Shown one piece after another: positions 41,862 through 51,982 of a DNA stretch of 64,000 bases. This DNA is from CAZQRP01 sp964596125 (GTDB lineage Bacteria; Chloroflexota; Dehalococcoidia; GIF9; UBA5629): positions 1-64,000 of the forward strand of contig CAZQRP010000013.1 of assembly GCA_964596125.1 (NCBI GenBank), in the 5' to 3' direction. A program made the translations under genes and the position numbers. How positions within the stretch are numbered: the stretch's first letter is position 1; each line of letters begins with the position of its first letter. The notes below the pieces were generated by a model. It was given only the letters and a program-made list of their open reading frames with translations. It did no database searches and was not told where the DNA came from.

Positions 41862-42782
41862 GTGAATTATCCCGAGGTCTCAATCATAATCTTAAACTGG
41901 AATGGGGTTAGAGACACCTTGGCATGCCTGAAATCCCTTAAAAAGATAACGTACCCCAATTATAGAGTAATAGTAATTGATAATGGTTCCAGCGGAAACG
42001 ATGCAGAAATTCTTAAAAAGGAATATGGGGACTATATCCACCTGATTGCGAATGAAAGAAACTATGGTTTTGCTGAAGGTAACAATATCGGGATCAGGTA
42101 TGCATTGGAAAAATCTAACTATGTGTTACTGCTCAACAACGACACGGTCGTACATCCAAAATTCTTGGATGAACTGGTCAAGATTACTGAGCAGGACCAT
42201 TCAATCGGGATAGCTGGCCCCAAAATCTATTTCTACAGCAGCCGTAAAAGACTGCAATTTACCACGGCGAAGATAAACATGTGGACAGGTCGAGCTATCC
42301 ACTTTGGCGCTGGGGAAATTGATCAAGGTAACTCTAACAACGTTCAGGAAACTGATTATTGCCAGGGCTCGTGTTTTCTAATTCGGAAAGAGGTAGTACA
42401 AAAAATAGGTTTTATGGATATTGATTATTTTGCGTATTGGGAAGAATCTGATTATTGCATCAGGGCAAAAAAAGAAGGTTTTCGAATTGTTCATTGTCCC
42501 CGGGCTAAAATATGGCACAAGGGTCTTTTAAAAATGTGGGACAAGGATAGCTCGTCAAATGCCAGGTCGGTTGCCGTATATTATTTTTTCAGGAATACCT
42601 TCTTATTCATGAGGAAAAATGCCAACAGGCAACAGATAGTAACGTTTCTACTATATTTTTTTACAGTAAATTTCTGGATGCAGAGTGGTCATTTAATCCT
42701 GAGACGCAGGAGCTTAATAAGCTTCGTCTCTTTTCTAAAGGGAATTAAGGATGGACTTCAATTACTTATGCACCCAGGATAA
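41862..42782 (+). CDS. Glycosyltransferase family 2 (WbbL/rhamnosyltransferase-like)
   Basis: 306 residues; GTG 41862 start with AAGGAA about 10 bases upstream. GT-A fold: VSIIILNWNGVRDTLACLKS, VIVIDNGSSGNDAEI, VLLLNNDTVVHPKFL (DxD position), then CQGSCFLIRKEVVQKIGFMD and the C-terminal FRNTFLFMRKNA and a hydrophobic helix. COG1216-type enzymes often add rhamnose or galactofuranose to cell-surface glycans; the actual donor is uncertain. It lies in a set with an oxidoreductase and a methyltransferase. Confidence 0.88.
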   Translation: MNYPEVSIIILNWNGVRDTLACLKSLKKITYPNYRVIVIDNGSSGNDAEILKKEYGDYIHLIANERNYGFAEGNNIGIRYALEKSNYVLLLNNDTVVHPKFLDELVKITEQDHSIGIAGPKIYFYSSRKRLQFTTAKINMWTGRAIHFGAGEIDQGNSNNVQETDYCQGSCFLIRKEVVQKIGFMDIDYFAYWEESDYCIRAKKEGFRIVHCPRAKIWHKGLLKMWDKDSSSNARSVAVYYFFRNTFLFMRKNANRQQIVTFLLYFFTVNFWMQSGHLILRRRSLISFVSFLKGIKDGLQLLMHPG

Positions 42783-42878
42783 ATGCCTGTAATTAATTTT
42801 AATGTAGAGACATATGTTATTCCTGGCTTTCTAGAGTGTTGGTACTACGGATTTGTTGCATCCAAATTTATATAAGCA

Positions 42879-43538
42879 ATGACAAAACTGATAATGTTCG
42901 CTGGTAAACTATTGAAACTACTTAGGTTACTCTATTGTAAATTGTTTCCTGAATGGACTGAGCGTCTTAAGAATGAGCTCGTCTTATGTGATACAGTTAT
43001 AGATTTAGGATGTGGTTACAATTCACCAATCCAATATTGTGACATTCCTTTTTCAGTCGGTGTAGAAATATTTGATACTTATTTGCAGGAATCAAAAAGG
43101 AAATGCATTCATAATGAGTATATTAAAGCAGATGTGAGAAATATAAAGCTCGAGCCGAAATCATTTGATGCTGTTGTGGCTTTAGATTTGCTGGAACATC
43201 TTTCAAAAGATGAAGGATATGCATTAATCAGAGAGATGGTAACATGGGCTAAAAAGAAGGTTATCGTAAAAACACCGAACGGGATTGTATATCAAGATGA
43301 TTATGATAACAATCCGTTTCAGGAGCATAAATCTGGTTGGTCTGCCAGAGACCTACGAAAGTTAGGATTTAAAGTTTATGGGAAGAGGGGATGGAAAATT
43401 CTTAGAGGGTATAGAGGTGCTGTAAAATTCAGACCAACCTGGTTGTGGGGAATAATTTCAGATTTGACACAAACAGTAACTTACTTTTACCCGGAACAGG
43501 CACGTCAACTAGTTGCCATTAAACAAATTGAAAATTGA
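42879..43538 (+). CDS. Class I SAM-dependent methyltransferase
   Basis: 219 residues. The SAM motif is VIDLGCGYNSPI, with FDAVVALDLLEHLSKDEGYA, WAKKKVIVKTPNG. The C-terminal third (HKSGWSARDLRKLGFKVYGK) fits a sugar or lipid-carrier methyltransferase. No Shine-Dalgarno is evident. The context suggests modification of a surface glycan component (inference). Confidence 0.82.
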   Translation: MTKLIMFAGKLLKLLRLLYCKLFPEWTERLKNELVLCDTVIDLGCGYNSPIQYCDIPFSVGVEIFDTYLQESKRKCIHNEYIKADVRNIKLEPKSFDAVVALDLLEHLSKDEGYALIREMVTWAKKKVIVKTPNGIVYQDDYDNNPFQEHKSGWSARDLRKLGFKVYGKRGWKILRGYRGAVKFRPTWLWGIISDLTQTVTYFYPEQARQLVAIKQIEN

Positions 43539-43704
43539 GAGTGTCATTTATTAAACTATGAATAACAATGATCAAAGGAGATGAAATCACGGAAGTTCTG
43601 TTGATTATCAAACGTGTCTCAATCTTACGTGTGCTTTCAAATTACACTCGTTTTAGCCTGTAATATTTTCTGTTTTGCTTCTTTGTAAATGAACAATCTA
43701 CGCT

Positions 43705-45282
43705 TCATTTCTTAATCCTGCTTATAGCTTTGTTAATTCGTTGTTTTTCAGCTTTATAGCGTAAATTTGTAACGAAAATACCCTCGCTATATATATGATC
43801 ATATAAACAATGTATAAAGTCTTCGACAATATATCTGTTAGCAAATAAATCCAGTTTTTCACCACTAATCCAATTTATTAAGTGGAATTTTTCTGTAATT
43901 TCATTATCCTGCTTCTGCTGTCGAATAACTTTAAGCTTGTGCTGTCCTTTCCTGACGGTGAATATCGCTCTCTCACTGTTATATCCAGGGCTTCTATCCA
44001 AGAGACCATCTAGATCCCAGGCTTCTGAAAATAGAGGCCTCTGCCAAAATTTTGATTCTTCTATTGAATGTTCTGGCTGGTTTAATAATACATCCTTTAG
44101 TGAAATGCCCCTGTTGGTATCAGGTATTATAACACCCGATAAATCACATATTGTCGGGAAAATATCAAGTGTAGAGACCGGAACCGAGATGTTTTTTGGC
44201 TCGGGCATGTTGGGGAAATAGATCATGAGAGGTACCTGCAATATTCGATCTGAACTGGATTCAGGCATGTGCTCGAAGTAGCCCTCTTCCATGAACTCTT
44301 CTCCATGATCAGCGGTTATCACAATAATGGAGTTATCCAGTAACTGTTTTTTCTTCAGAGCTTGAAGGATATCACCTACAAGAAGATCAGTTCTCTTCAT
44401 GGATTCGATGTAAAGGATCTTGAGCTTGTTGCAGATTTTGTGATTTACAAACTCTGACAATCCTCTGTTGTTGAGATAATTTATTTCATTTGTATTGAAT
44501 TTTTCACTGCTTTCGAGTGGAAAGTACGGTAGATGATTTACAATGGTGTGAATCCATAGGAACTGTGGGCTTGTAAAGCGCTCATTAATAAAGTCCAATA
44601 TTTCGCTATGGAACTCGGAGTAGAGTTTCTTTCGTTCTTGGAAGCGGTGAGTTTTATTTGTTAACTGTGATTTAAGGAATCTAAGTGCACCTCTAGACCA
44701 CTTTGCGAGCATTATAATCCATTTATTGTGAACTTTATTGAGAATAAATTTCCTGATTTGATAAGACCGCTTCCAGGGGTCTATCATGATAGTATCATCT
44801 ACGCTTTTAAGAAAGCTATCACCAAGCCGTCTATCTGCCTCAGCATGAGATAAGTTTAAAAAATGGTTTTGGTAGTCAACATTTCTACCGTAACCAAAAA
44901 ATGGACAGAGAAACGCATTCGACTCGTTTATTATGGCAGTGTGATATCCATACGCTTTTAAAGTGTCCATAATAGTTTTTATATTTTTATCGATTCCAAT
45001 GCCAAAATGGTATGGATACACGCCGGCTACTATACCCGGGAAGGAGAACCATGTTGTCGGACCTGTGGAAAACGCATTTTCAAAAAATATACTCTGATTC
45101 TTCCATTCTGCGATATTTTTCAGGATCCCCAGGTTTTCCATAAATAGCTTAAAACCAAAGGCATCTAACGTTATTAATATAACATTGGGCCTTTGATTTT
45201 CTTTATCAGTTACTTGGACAATTGTTTCAGTACTATCCTGTTTTTTTGGGGTTATTGTTTGAGGTGTTTCACTCTTTTTCAT
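43705..45282 (-). CDS. Alkaline-phosphatase-superfamily (sulfatase-like) protein 2
   Basis: About 525 residues from ATG 45282; a TTG at 45321 would extend it by 13. VILITLDAFGFKLF is the N-terminal metal site; VITADHGEEFMEEGYFEHMP the second. The nucleophile segment AFSTGPTTWFSFPGIVAGVY lacks the sulfatase Cys/Ser-x-Pro-x-Arg core. It is the second Cys-less member in the window, separate in sequence from the first. Probably a phospho- or alkyl-transferase-like enzyme acting on surface glycans. Same strand as, and 87 bp from, the DUF2206 gene. Confidence 0.83.
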   Translation of the reverse strand: MKKSETPQTITPKKQDSTETIVQVTDKENQRPNVILITLDAFGFKLFMENLGILKNIAEWKNQSIFFENAFSTGPTTWFSFPGIVAGVYPYHFGIGIDKNIKTIMDTLKAYGYHTAIINESNAFLCPFFGYGRNVDYQNHFLNLSHAEADRRLGDSFLKSVDDTIMIDPWKRSYQIRKFILNKVHNKWIIMLAKWSRGALRFLKSQLTNKTHRFQERKKLYSEFHSEILDFINERFTSPQFLWIHTIVNHLPYFPLESSEKFNTNEINYLNNRGLSEFVNHKICNKLKILYIESMKRTDLLVGDILQALKKKQLLDNSIIVITADHGEEFMEEGYFEHMPESSSDRILQVPLMIYFPNMPEPKNISVPVSTLDIFPTICDLSGVIIPDTNRGISLKDVLLNQPEHSIEESKFWQRPLFSEAWDLDGLLDRSPGYNSERAIFTVRKGQHKLKVIRQQKQDNEITEKFHLINWISGEKLDLFANRYIVEDFIHCLYDHIYSEGIFVTNLRYKAEKQRINKAISRIKK

Positions 45283-45368
45283 CTCGTTTAAATCAAAATT
45301 GCTTGCTAAAATACGCCACAAAACCGCTGGTACAAGTTATGAAAGGTGATTTGGCGGCATATGATATA

Positions 45369-47666
45369 CTACTGAAAATCGCGTTTGGCCTCCTTATAAA
45401 TTACGGCACCACCGTTAAAATATATTTTGTTCCTGTCTTTCAGGGATACTAAATCATCCACGTTCATTCTGAATATCCTGCGTTTGTGTGCTGTGGCGTA
45501 TGCGATCTCAGGTGGGCCGATATGTATCATTATTATTCCGTGATTTATGTTATACCTTCTTAAATAGATATAGGCATTTTCTCCTACTGGGTGAAAGAGC
45601 TGTAGAGTGTTTTTATCCACAGCGAAGGTACGTACATATCCAAAACCTCTATATGCGAGAAAAAAGTTCCGTCCGCTAACATCACACATCAGCTGACTTT
45701 CTCGATCTCTATGTTCGAGCAACCATAATCCTCCCTTGACTTCCGCTGGAGTAAACCATGACCATATGTCTTCCCCGCTGTTATTTAGAGAATGCGACTC
45801 GATCGGTTTATTCGCCAGCACATAAATAAAGTCGCTGGCGAGCAAGAATAATACTATTAGTAGAGAGGACATAATTCCATAAAAAACCTTGCCTTGACTG
45901 GAACGGCTATACGGATTGTTTTCGCTGCCACCAACCGGTTCAGATGTCATAAGGTAGAGTTTTTTACGGAATAGCCAGCTTAATGTTACAGAAGTGCTTT
46001 CCCAGACCATGGCAATAAATTTGCCTGCCAATCGTATAGTCAATTCGGCGCCAGAAATACAAAACGGTGCCAGAAATAACAGGGTTATAACATATAGTCT
46101 TTGTAAGCTAATGGTATCTGATAAGTAGGGTATGACTACGGAACCAGCCAGTAGGCAAAAACTTATAAAACAAAAGATATCGTACTCTTCGGGTGTTTTC
46201 TTTTTACGGTATTCAAATATAAGTTTTAGAATACCAATGCTAATAAATGCCTGCATAAGCAAAAGTAGTCCAAAATGTAGGTAATGCAGGAACCCTTCTT
46301 CTCCCATGGCCAGGACGGTAGCTGCCTCTCGAGATTGGAAGTTAAATATTTCAGCAACAAAGCTTGTTGCCATATGTTCTCCCAAAAGTACAAAATCGGC
46401 AAATGCTGATGACTTGGCGCTGTAAATATACCAACCAAGAGTCGACACTACCAGTAGTAGCACAAAGTTCGCCTTGATAACACTATCCCGGGCTTTCAGG
46501 AAGAAGAGTAGTATGAATGTAGCAACAGAATACATCATGAAAAGATAAGAGATGGTATAATGTGACACCACCACGCCAATTGTGAAACTGACTATCAGAG
46601 CTGTTTTTTTGAGCAAATCCATATCTTTAGTTGTAAGTAATAAAATTATCGAAGTAAGGAACAGCATACCTATCTCTTGTCTGGGTATGCTTGTTATCAT
46701 ACTGTAAAACACTAAGATTATTACGAGATAGAAAGCAGCAAGAAATGCCTTTTTTTCCGTTACCTGTCGTTTGTAGACGTGATAAAGCCCTAAAGGTATG
46801 AGAGCGCAAAATGCGGGCCATATGACAAGAAATACCCATTTCCCGTCGATATTTAATATAAAAGAGAATATCGCAGGAAGAACGCCGACGCTGATCATGG
46901 CATTGTAGGTTTCATCAATTATATCCGGTTGCCATATCCCATTTGTGACAACGAGACTATGTATATAATATTCCAGTCTGGAATCCCGCCCAGCCAGTTC
47001 CAAGGATCCCAAAGAATAGTGGAAGAGTAAAGATATGGTGATTGAGAATAATGCCCAGATATACAGTTTTTGGGGGAAATATTTGCCAAGGACAATTAAG
47101 GCTACTACAGCGGCTATCAAAGCCAGAAACAGTAGCTGGATAGGGATGGTACCTGTTTGATTAAAATTCAGTGAGATGGCACCGAGAATACTGATAACGG
47201 GTAATGCGATCAATAAAAGTGAAGGGGGAGAGAGTATGGTTCCGATATTTATGTGTACTGGCTTTACAGTAACGGGTTTCCGTTTAAAAGCGATGATAGA
47301 TAGACCACCTAGGATAACGGCCCAGGTAATTATTATAGGTTCCGTGAACATTGGACGAGTTATGCCAATCAAGGGATAAAGTATGTTCATAAAGAAGCCT
47401 ATAAACATGTTGAATGCCAGGCTCAACGCTACTGTATAAACCACTGTCTCTGCCGCTTCAAATTTGTGCGGCCTCAGGATGCGGAGCAGCAAGAGTCCCG
47501 GGAGAAATGATAGATAGACAAAACCAATAATCTGTCTCAGAACAGGAATTTCGAATCCCAGGGCGCCAAGCACGATTATTGCCACCATGATTAGCTGTAT
47601 AGCAATAGCTCCGACAATAACCTTGTCTATTTTTTGATTGTTCATATGCATAGGATTTTCTTCCAT
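45369..47666 (-). CDS. DUF2206-like large membrane protein
   Basis: 765 residues with roughly 14-15 membrane helices, for example QLIMVAIIVLGALGFEIPVL and IIGFVYLSFLPGLLLLRILR, which is the DUF2206/DUF1616-type N-terminal signature. A ~150-residue extracellular tail follows the last helix. The family occurs in archaea and some Chloroflexota glycan loci and is likely a GT-C-like or polymerase-like membrane protein; activity unknown. AAGG eight bases before the ATG. Confidence 0.8.
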   Translation of the reverse strand: MEENPMHMNNQKIDKVIVGAIAIQLIMVAIIVLGALGFEIPVLRQIIGFVYLSFLPGLLLLRILRPHKFEAAETVVYTVALSLAFNMFIGFFMNILYPLIGITRPMFTEPIIITWAVILGGLSIIAFKRKPVTVKPVHINIGTILSPPSLLLIALPVISILGAISLNFNQTGTIPIQLLFLALIAAVVALIVLGKYFPQKLYIWALFSITISLLFHYSLGSLELAGRDSRLEYYIHSLVVTNGIWQPDIIDETYNAMISVGVLPAIFSFILNIDGKWVFLVIWPAFCALIPLGLYHVYKRQVTEKKAFLAAFYLVIILVFYSMITSIPRQEIGMLFLTSIILLLTTKDMDLLKKTALIVSFTIGVVVSHYTISYLFMMYSVATFILLFFLKARDSVIKANFVLLLVVSTLGWYIYSAKSSAFADFVLLGEHMATSFVAEIFNFQSREAATVLAMGEEGFLHYLHFGLLLLMQAFISIGILKLIFEYRKKKTPEEYDIFCFISFCLLAGSVVIPYLSDTISLQRLYVITLLFLAPFCISGAELTIRLAGKFIAMVWESTSVTLSWLFRKKLYLMTSEPVGGSENNPYSRSSQGKVFYGIMSSLLIVLFLLASDFIYVLANKPIESHSLNNSGEDIWSWFTPAEVKGGLWLLEHRDRESQLMCDVSGRNFFLAYRGFGYVRTFAVDKNTLQLFHPVGENAYIYLRRYNINHGIIMIHIGPPEIAYATAHKRRIFRMNVDDLVSLKDRNKIYFNGGAVIYKEAKRDFQ

Positions 47667-47734
47667 TAAATAACCTTATTATATTTTAAGTATCGGATAA
47701 AAGGATTTCAGTAGTAGTACTTTCATGCAGTCTG

Positions 47735-48859
47735 CTATTCCTCTATAACTAATTGTAGGACTTTCATCAGCTTCTGTTCATTTGCTTTCTTGCTGTAATA
47801 CTGTTCAGCAGTCCTCCTTGCCGTCCTGCCTATCTCATCCATAAACTCATTATCGAAGATTAGCTCATTTATCTTATTTACCAAGTCATTTTCCTCAAAA
47901 ACCAGGAGGTCTTTACCTGGTACAACTGGGTCTAAACCAACTGTACCCTTTGGCGTTGTAAAGACAGGGAGCGAGCATGCCATAGACTCAATAATTTTAT
48001 TGAGGGGGCCTTGCGTTGAGACTTTTTCGGGTACCAGTGCAGCATTCAAACGAGAGAGTTGATCAACATAGTCATGTACCGAATCAAGATATCCTGAATA
48101 TATTATCCTATCATGTGAAATCTTATCATTGCATTGGCCGATTACGAGAAATCTGATTCTGCTGTCAAAATCATTGATTCTCGAATATAAGAAATCAAGA
48201 TAGTGTTTTTGTCTTATGGAAGCATCGAATGGTCCGATTAAACCGATTAATTTGTAATCTGTAATTTTCGGTCTTACAGTAGCCTTAAATATTGTTGCAT
48301 CAACAAATACACGAAATAAATCTATCTTTTTATTGTATACCTGATAAAACTCAAGAGTATCATTGGATAGTGCCATGATAAAGTTAGAGTGCTTTACAAC
48401 AAATCTCTCGAGGCTTCTATCTAATTTCAATACTATACCCGAATGTCCATACTCTTCAAAGTCTCTGGAAAAAATGGAATGCGCTTCAAAAATCACCCTG
48501 TATTTTTTTATCTTTGATACTAGATAGACACTCAAGAAGCCAAACCAATCATGAACCAGGTACGCCACATCAAATCTATTTTTCAAAAGGATGCATACCA
48601 GTTTCAGATTCCATAGAAACATAAAGATAAGTTTGATAGGAATCGGAATTCCTTCTTGCATGAACTGCCTCATCCCCAGGCCTTTAATATTTACATCTTC
48701 CATGCCTGTTAAGTAGCTCTGGTTCTTGGACGAGCTTGCTATAACTGTAATGCTACAGCTTTTTTGAAGCAGTTCAAGCACTCGGTGTACTCTCACCATG
48801 GTGCCATCAGCGGCGAGGATATCCCCTACGACAACTATAGCGACTTTTACACGAGACAT
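47735..48859 (-). CDS. Glycosyltransferase family 4, paralogue A
   Basis: 374 residues. GT-B fold: VKVAIVVVGDILAADGTMVR start, RVHRVLELLQKSCSITVIAS, and the C-terminal donor domain with STQGPLNKIIESMACSLPVF (E-x7-E-like). It is clearly homologous to the next gene, sharing HRVLELL, GMEDVN, RFVV and GPFDASIR-type segments, so the two are a tandem duplication. Donor and acceptor unknown. Confidence 0.87.
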   Translation of the reverse strand: MSRVKVAIVVVGDILAADGTMVRVHRVLELLQKSCSITVIASSSKNQSYLTGMEDVNIKGLGMRQFMQEGIPIPIKLIFMFLWNLKLVCILLKNRFDVAYLVHDWFGFLSVYLVSKIKKYRVIFEAHSIFSRDFEEYGHSGIVLKLDRSLERFVVKHSNFIMALSNDTLEFYQVYNKKIDLFRVFVDATIFKATVRPKITDYKLIGLIGPFDASIRQKHYLDFLYSRINDFDSRIRFLVIGQCNDKISHDRIIYSGYLDSVHDYVDQLSRLNAALVPEKVSTQGPLNKIIESMACSLPVFTTPKGTVGLDPVVPGKDLLVFEENDLVNKINELIFDNEFMDEIGRTARRTAEQYYSKKANEQKLMKVLQLVIEE

Positions 48860-48943
48860 TTTTTATTTCTGATAAACAAAATCAGCTTTCTTACGGCCGG
48901 ACTACCTTGTTTCATGGAATACTTTTAATTAAGAGCATAGTAT

Positions 48944-50071
48944 TTAACTGTTGGCAATTAATTCCAGGATTTCTATCAACTTCTCCTTATTTGCCTTCCT
49001 GCTATAATGACTCTCCACCACTTTCCGGCCATTGTTGCCTATCTCAGACATAAGCCTATCATTGAAAACCAGCTCATTTATTTTCTGCATCAGCTCATTT
49101 TCATCAAAAACAAAAATGTCTCTACCTGCCTCGACCGAGTTCAAGCCAAGGATCCCTTTTGGTGTGGTGAAGACAGGTACCGAGCATGACATAGGCTCAA
49201 GTATCTTGTTAAGTGGTCCTGTAGTGCTGATTGCCTCGGGAACCAACACCATATCCAAACTGGATAGTTCAGCTATATAATCCTTAGCCGAATCTATATA
49301 TCCTGTATAGGTAATACGCTCATTTTGTATCCTTCTTTCGCAATATCCGATAATCGCGAACTGTATCCTACTATCGAAAAGATCAATATTAGTATACAGA
49401 AAGTCTAGGTAATGATTGTGTCTAGCGCTAATACTAAATGGACCGATTAAGCCAGCAAGTTTCGTGTTCACCCTTTGATTTTTACTTCCAGCCTTGAATG
49501 TATCAGTATCTACGAATACTGGCACTAAGTCGATCTTACTGCTATATACCTGGTATGTTTCCAGAGTATTCTTGGAGAGGGCGATAGTAAAATCTGAGTG
49601 GCTTACTATAAATCTTTCGAGAATTTGGCTCAATTTAACCCGTAAATTTGAACATCCTGCTGCTTTAACGTCCTCCGAATATACTGAATGCGCTTCCACA
49701 ATCATCTTGTATTTCTTGATATGTGAGACAAGGTAAATACCCAAGAATCCCGCCAAATCCCAGGCGCAGTAGACGACATCAAACCTGTTTTTTAAAAGTA
49801 CCAAAGATAATTCCGGGATCCAAAATAGAAAATAGAGTATTTTAATGGGAGAGTGCATGGTTCTGGACATGAGAAAATTTATAAATACATTTTTAATATT
49901 GATAACATTAACATCTTCCATTCCTTCTAATTTTGTTCGGTTCTTATTTGAACAATTTATGATAGTGAAGTTGTAGTGTTTATGAAGCAACTCAAGCACT
50001 CGGTGGGTTCTTACCGTAGTGCCATACGCTGTGAAGATGTCATCCAAAGTCACAACTGCGACCTTAATCAT
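48944..50071 (-). CDS. Glycosyltransferase family 4, paralogue B
   Basis: 375 residues. GT-B: MIKVAVVTLDDIFTAYGTTV, RTHRVLELLHKHYNFTIINC, and the C-terminal STTGPLNKILEPMSCSVPVF. Paralogue of the preceding gene. The two genes are 84 bp apart with the same orientation. Confidence 0.87.
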   Translation of the reverse strand: MIKVAVVTLDDIFTAYGTTVRTHRVLELLHKHYNFTIINCSNKNRTKLEGMEDVNVINIKNVFINFLMSRTMHSPIKILYFLFWIPELSLVLLKNRFDVVYCAWDLAGFLGIYLVSHIKKYKMIVEAHSVYSEDVKAAGCSNLRVKLSQILERFIVSHSDFTIALSKNTLETYQVYSSKIDLVPVFVDTDTFKAGSKNQRVNTKLAGLIGPFSISARHNHYLDFLYTNIDLFDSRIQFAIIGYCERRIQNERITYTGYIDSAKDYIAELSSLDMVLVPEAISTTGPLNKILEPMSCSVPVFTTPKGILGLNSVEAGRDIFVFDENELMQKINELVFNDRLMSEIGNNGRKVVESHYSRKANKEKLIEILELIANS

Positions 50072-50264
50072 ATTTTTATTCCTTTGAGCATAACGTCCTC
50101 TAGTAATTTAAGCTCGAGCAGGATTCATCATCGCACTATAATGTTTCAGCCATCTCTGGATTTAATAAGGTCATAATGTAGATTACATTTCTCACCAATA
50201 AATGTTGAATCATTCATAAATGCAATGCAGGTCTTGTATCTATGATCCTGGGATGTGTACGGCT

Positions 50265-51206
50265 TCATCTTTGTCCATTGCTTTTTCTCCAGTAAGTGCC
50301 ATTACTACTAAAACGCGTCTTGACAGCAAATGGTAACCGTCTTTCCTGTCTACCGAGGGAAAGTCCTACAAATTTGGCTAAATCGTAAAGAATCGCATAC
50401 GGAAGCCATCTTACATATCCATTGCTTATCAGAAATTTAAATTCTTTTATCACATAACCAAGACCTTCAGCAGAGAATCTTTGAGTTGCATACTCATCAC
50501 CGGCAAATTGGCGGAAAGAGATACCACAGTCGAAGTATCTTTGGAAGACGGTTTTCAGATTGAAGTTATGTGAATGGTAAACCGCTGCCTCTGGCTCATA
50601 GACAATCTTATGATTGTTTAAAAGTACCCTTTTTGCCCATTCCTCGTCTTCACACATTATAATATTATTATTATATGGATATTCTTCCCAAATTTTCCTT
50701 CTAATAGCAGAATTTACATCCGAAAAAAAAATTAGATCCATGTCAGTTTTGCCTTCTTTTGTATGCTTAACCATGTGACGAGGCGGATATTTATTGCTTA
50801 AAAAGAAGTATTCCATTGGCTTGGTGTTTACTTTAGGAATCTGTCTGCCATATACCCCGGCAACATTGGGGTCTGCGAAATTTCTAATGAGGTTAGATAA
50901 CCATTGATCTGTCGTTGGAATCGAATCCTGAGTTAGGAAAACCAAATATCTACCACCGGCCAAGCTCGCCCCAAGGTTTCTTGTTTGGCCGTGTCTAAAT
51001 TCCTCTGGTTTTATATTGACTATTTTTGTTGAATAACTTTTGGCAATTTCGATGGTTCTATCGGTAGAGCCTGAGTCGATAATAATTACCTCGAATTTTC
51101 CAACATAATTTTGAGTATAAATTGATTTTAATGTTTCATCAAAATCCTCGCCAGCATTCTTTGTTAGTATTATAATAGACAAATCATGAGGAGGTACTTG
51201 TGTCAA
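50265..51206 (-). CDS. Glycosyltransferase family 2 (rhamnosyltransferase-like)
   Basis: 313 residues. LSIIILTKNAGEDFDETLKS, FEVIIIDSGSTDRTIEIAKS, FRHGQTRNLGASLAGGRYLV, FLTQDSIP; EDEEWAKRVLLN is the catalytic-base region. The RfbF/WbbL-like RHGxTRN motif is common in rhamnosyltransferases of O-antigen clusters. It overlaps the preceding GT2 gene's 3' end by 4 bp (ATGA), so the two are translationally coupled. Confidence 0.88.
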   Translation of the reverse strand: MTQVPPHDLSIIILTKNAGEDFDETLKSIYTQNYVGKFEVIIIDSGSTDRTIEIAKSYSTKIVNIKPEEFRHGQTRNLGASLAGGRYLVFLTQDSIPTTDQWLSNLIRNFADPNVAGVYGRQIPKVNTKPMEYFFLSNKYPPRHMVKHTKEGKTDMDLIFFSDVNSAIRRKIWEEYPYNNNIIMCEDEEWAKRVLLNNHKIVYEPEAAVYHSHNFNLKTVFQRYFDCGISFRQFAGDEYATQRFSAEGLGYVIKEFKFLISNGYVRWLPYAILYDLAKFVGLSLGRQERRLPFAVKTRFSSNGTYWRKSNGQR

Positions 51207-51982
51207 GTCTTTACCTCCGATTTATCATGGCTATACATTCGGATAACTGATTCAACAAGTATGAATGGAGTACCTAAAGTGAAATAAAATAGCAATGGTC
51301 TATGCTGCCTTGTACTGTTCATTATAACCTCTAAAAAACGATAACCATCCTTGATACTACTAAGCTTGCTTTTACCTATCCTCCTGCCATATTCAATAGG
51401 AATCTCGGCGTAGGCTAAGTTTTCATAGAGGGCATTCATCGTCATTGCTGGCGTGAAAAATAGACCATCGGGGAGATTTTCTGCCCAAGGTAAAAGAGAA
51501 GCTTTAAAAACCCGTAGCCCGCTTCCCGTATCAGTTATTTTCTTTCCCGTATATAATCGAGCGAACATTACGAAAATCCTGTTTCCAATTTTCCGCATTA
51601 ACGGCATCCCTTTGTTATCACCTAACAGACGTGAGCCTACGGCAATATCGTAATTACTATTACGGCATAAATCATATAGTTCTGGTATCTTCTCCGGTGG
51701 ATAAGTACCATCAGCATCGAGAAAGGCGAAGTAATTGATATCGCAATGAGAATTTAAGTTATGACTAAAGCCGGTCTTCAGAGCACTGCCATAGCCCAGG
51801 TTGGTTGGGTTGCTGACCACTTTAACACCATTGTCTCGTGCAATCTCGGCAGTCCTGTCCTTGCTTCCGTCATTTACTACTAGGATTTCAGCACCTGGGC
51901 ATGCCTTCTTGATTCGGTCAATGACATCACCGATGCCAGATTCTTCATTATAAGCTGGTATTACTACCCTTAAGTCTTTTAT
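51203..51982 (-). CDS. Glycosyltransferase family 2 (DPM1-like), apparent AUA start
   Basis: 259 residues when started at ATA 51982. It begins KDLRVVIPAYNEESGIGDV, exactly where polyprenyl-phosphate sugar transferases start, and has GAEILVVNDGSKDRTAEIA, NPTNLGYGSALKTGF, YFAFLDADGTYPPEKIPEL (DxD), GSRLLGDNKGM. A C-terminal hydrophobic helix (HRPLLFYFTLGTPFILVESV) anchors it. No ATG, GTG or TTG is available near the junction: the nearest in-frame ATG codons (52108, 52072) lie 130 or 94 bp inside the upstream gene without a Shine-Dalgarno. A perfect GGAGG (51993-51989) is six bases before ATA, which overlaps the upstream TAA stop. Confidence 0.82.
   Translation of the reverse strand: MKDLRVVIPAYNEESGIGDVIDRIKKACPGAEILVVNDGSKDRTAEIARDNGVKVVSNPTNLGYGSALKTGFSHNLNSHCDINYFAFLDADGTYPPEKIPELYDLCRNSNYDIAVGSRLLGDNKGMPLMRKIGNRIFVMFARLYTGKKITDTGSGLRVFKASLLPWAENLPDGLFFTPAMTMNALYENLAYAEIPIEYGRRIGKSKLSSIKDGYRFLEVIMNSTRQHRPLLFYFTLGTPFILVESVIRMYSHDKSEVKT

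Noticed and set aside
50340..50365. GGGAAAGTCC resembling the RNase P RNA core
   Set aside because: It lies within a clear glycosyltransferase gene and no other RNase P RNA motif is nearby.
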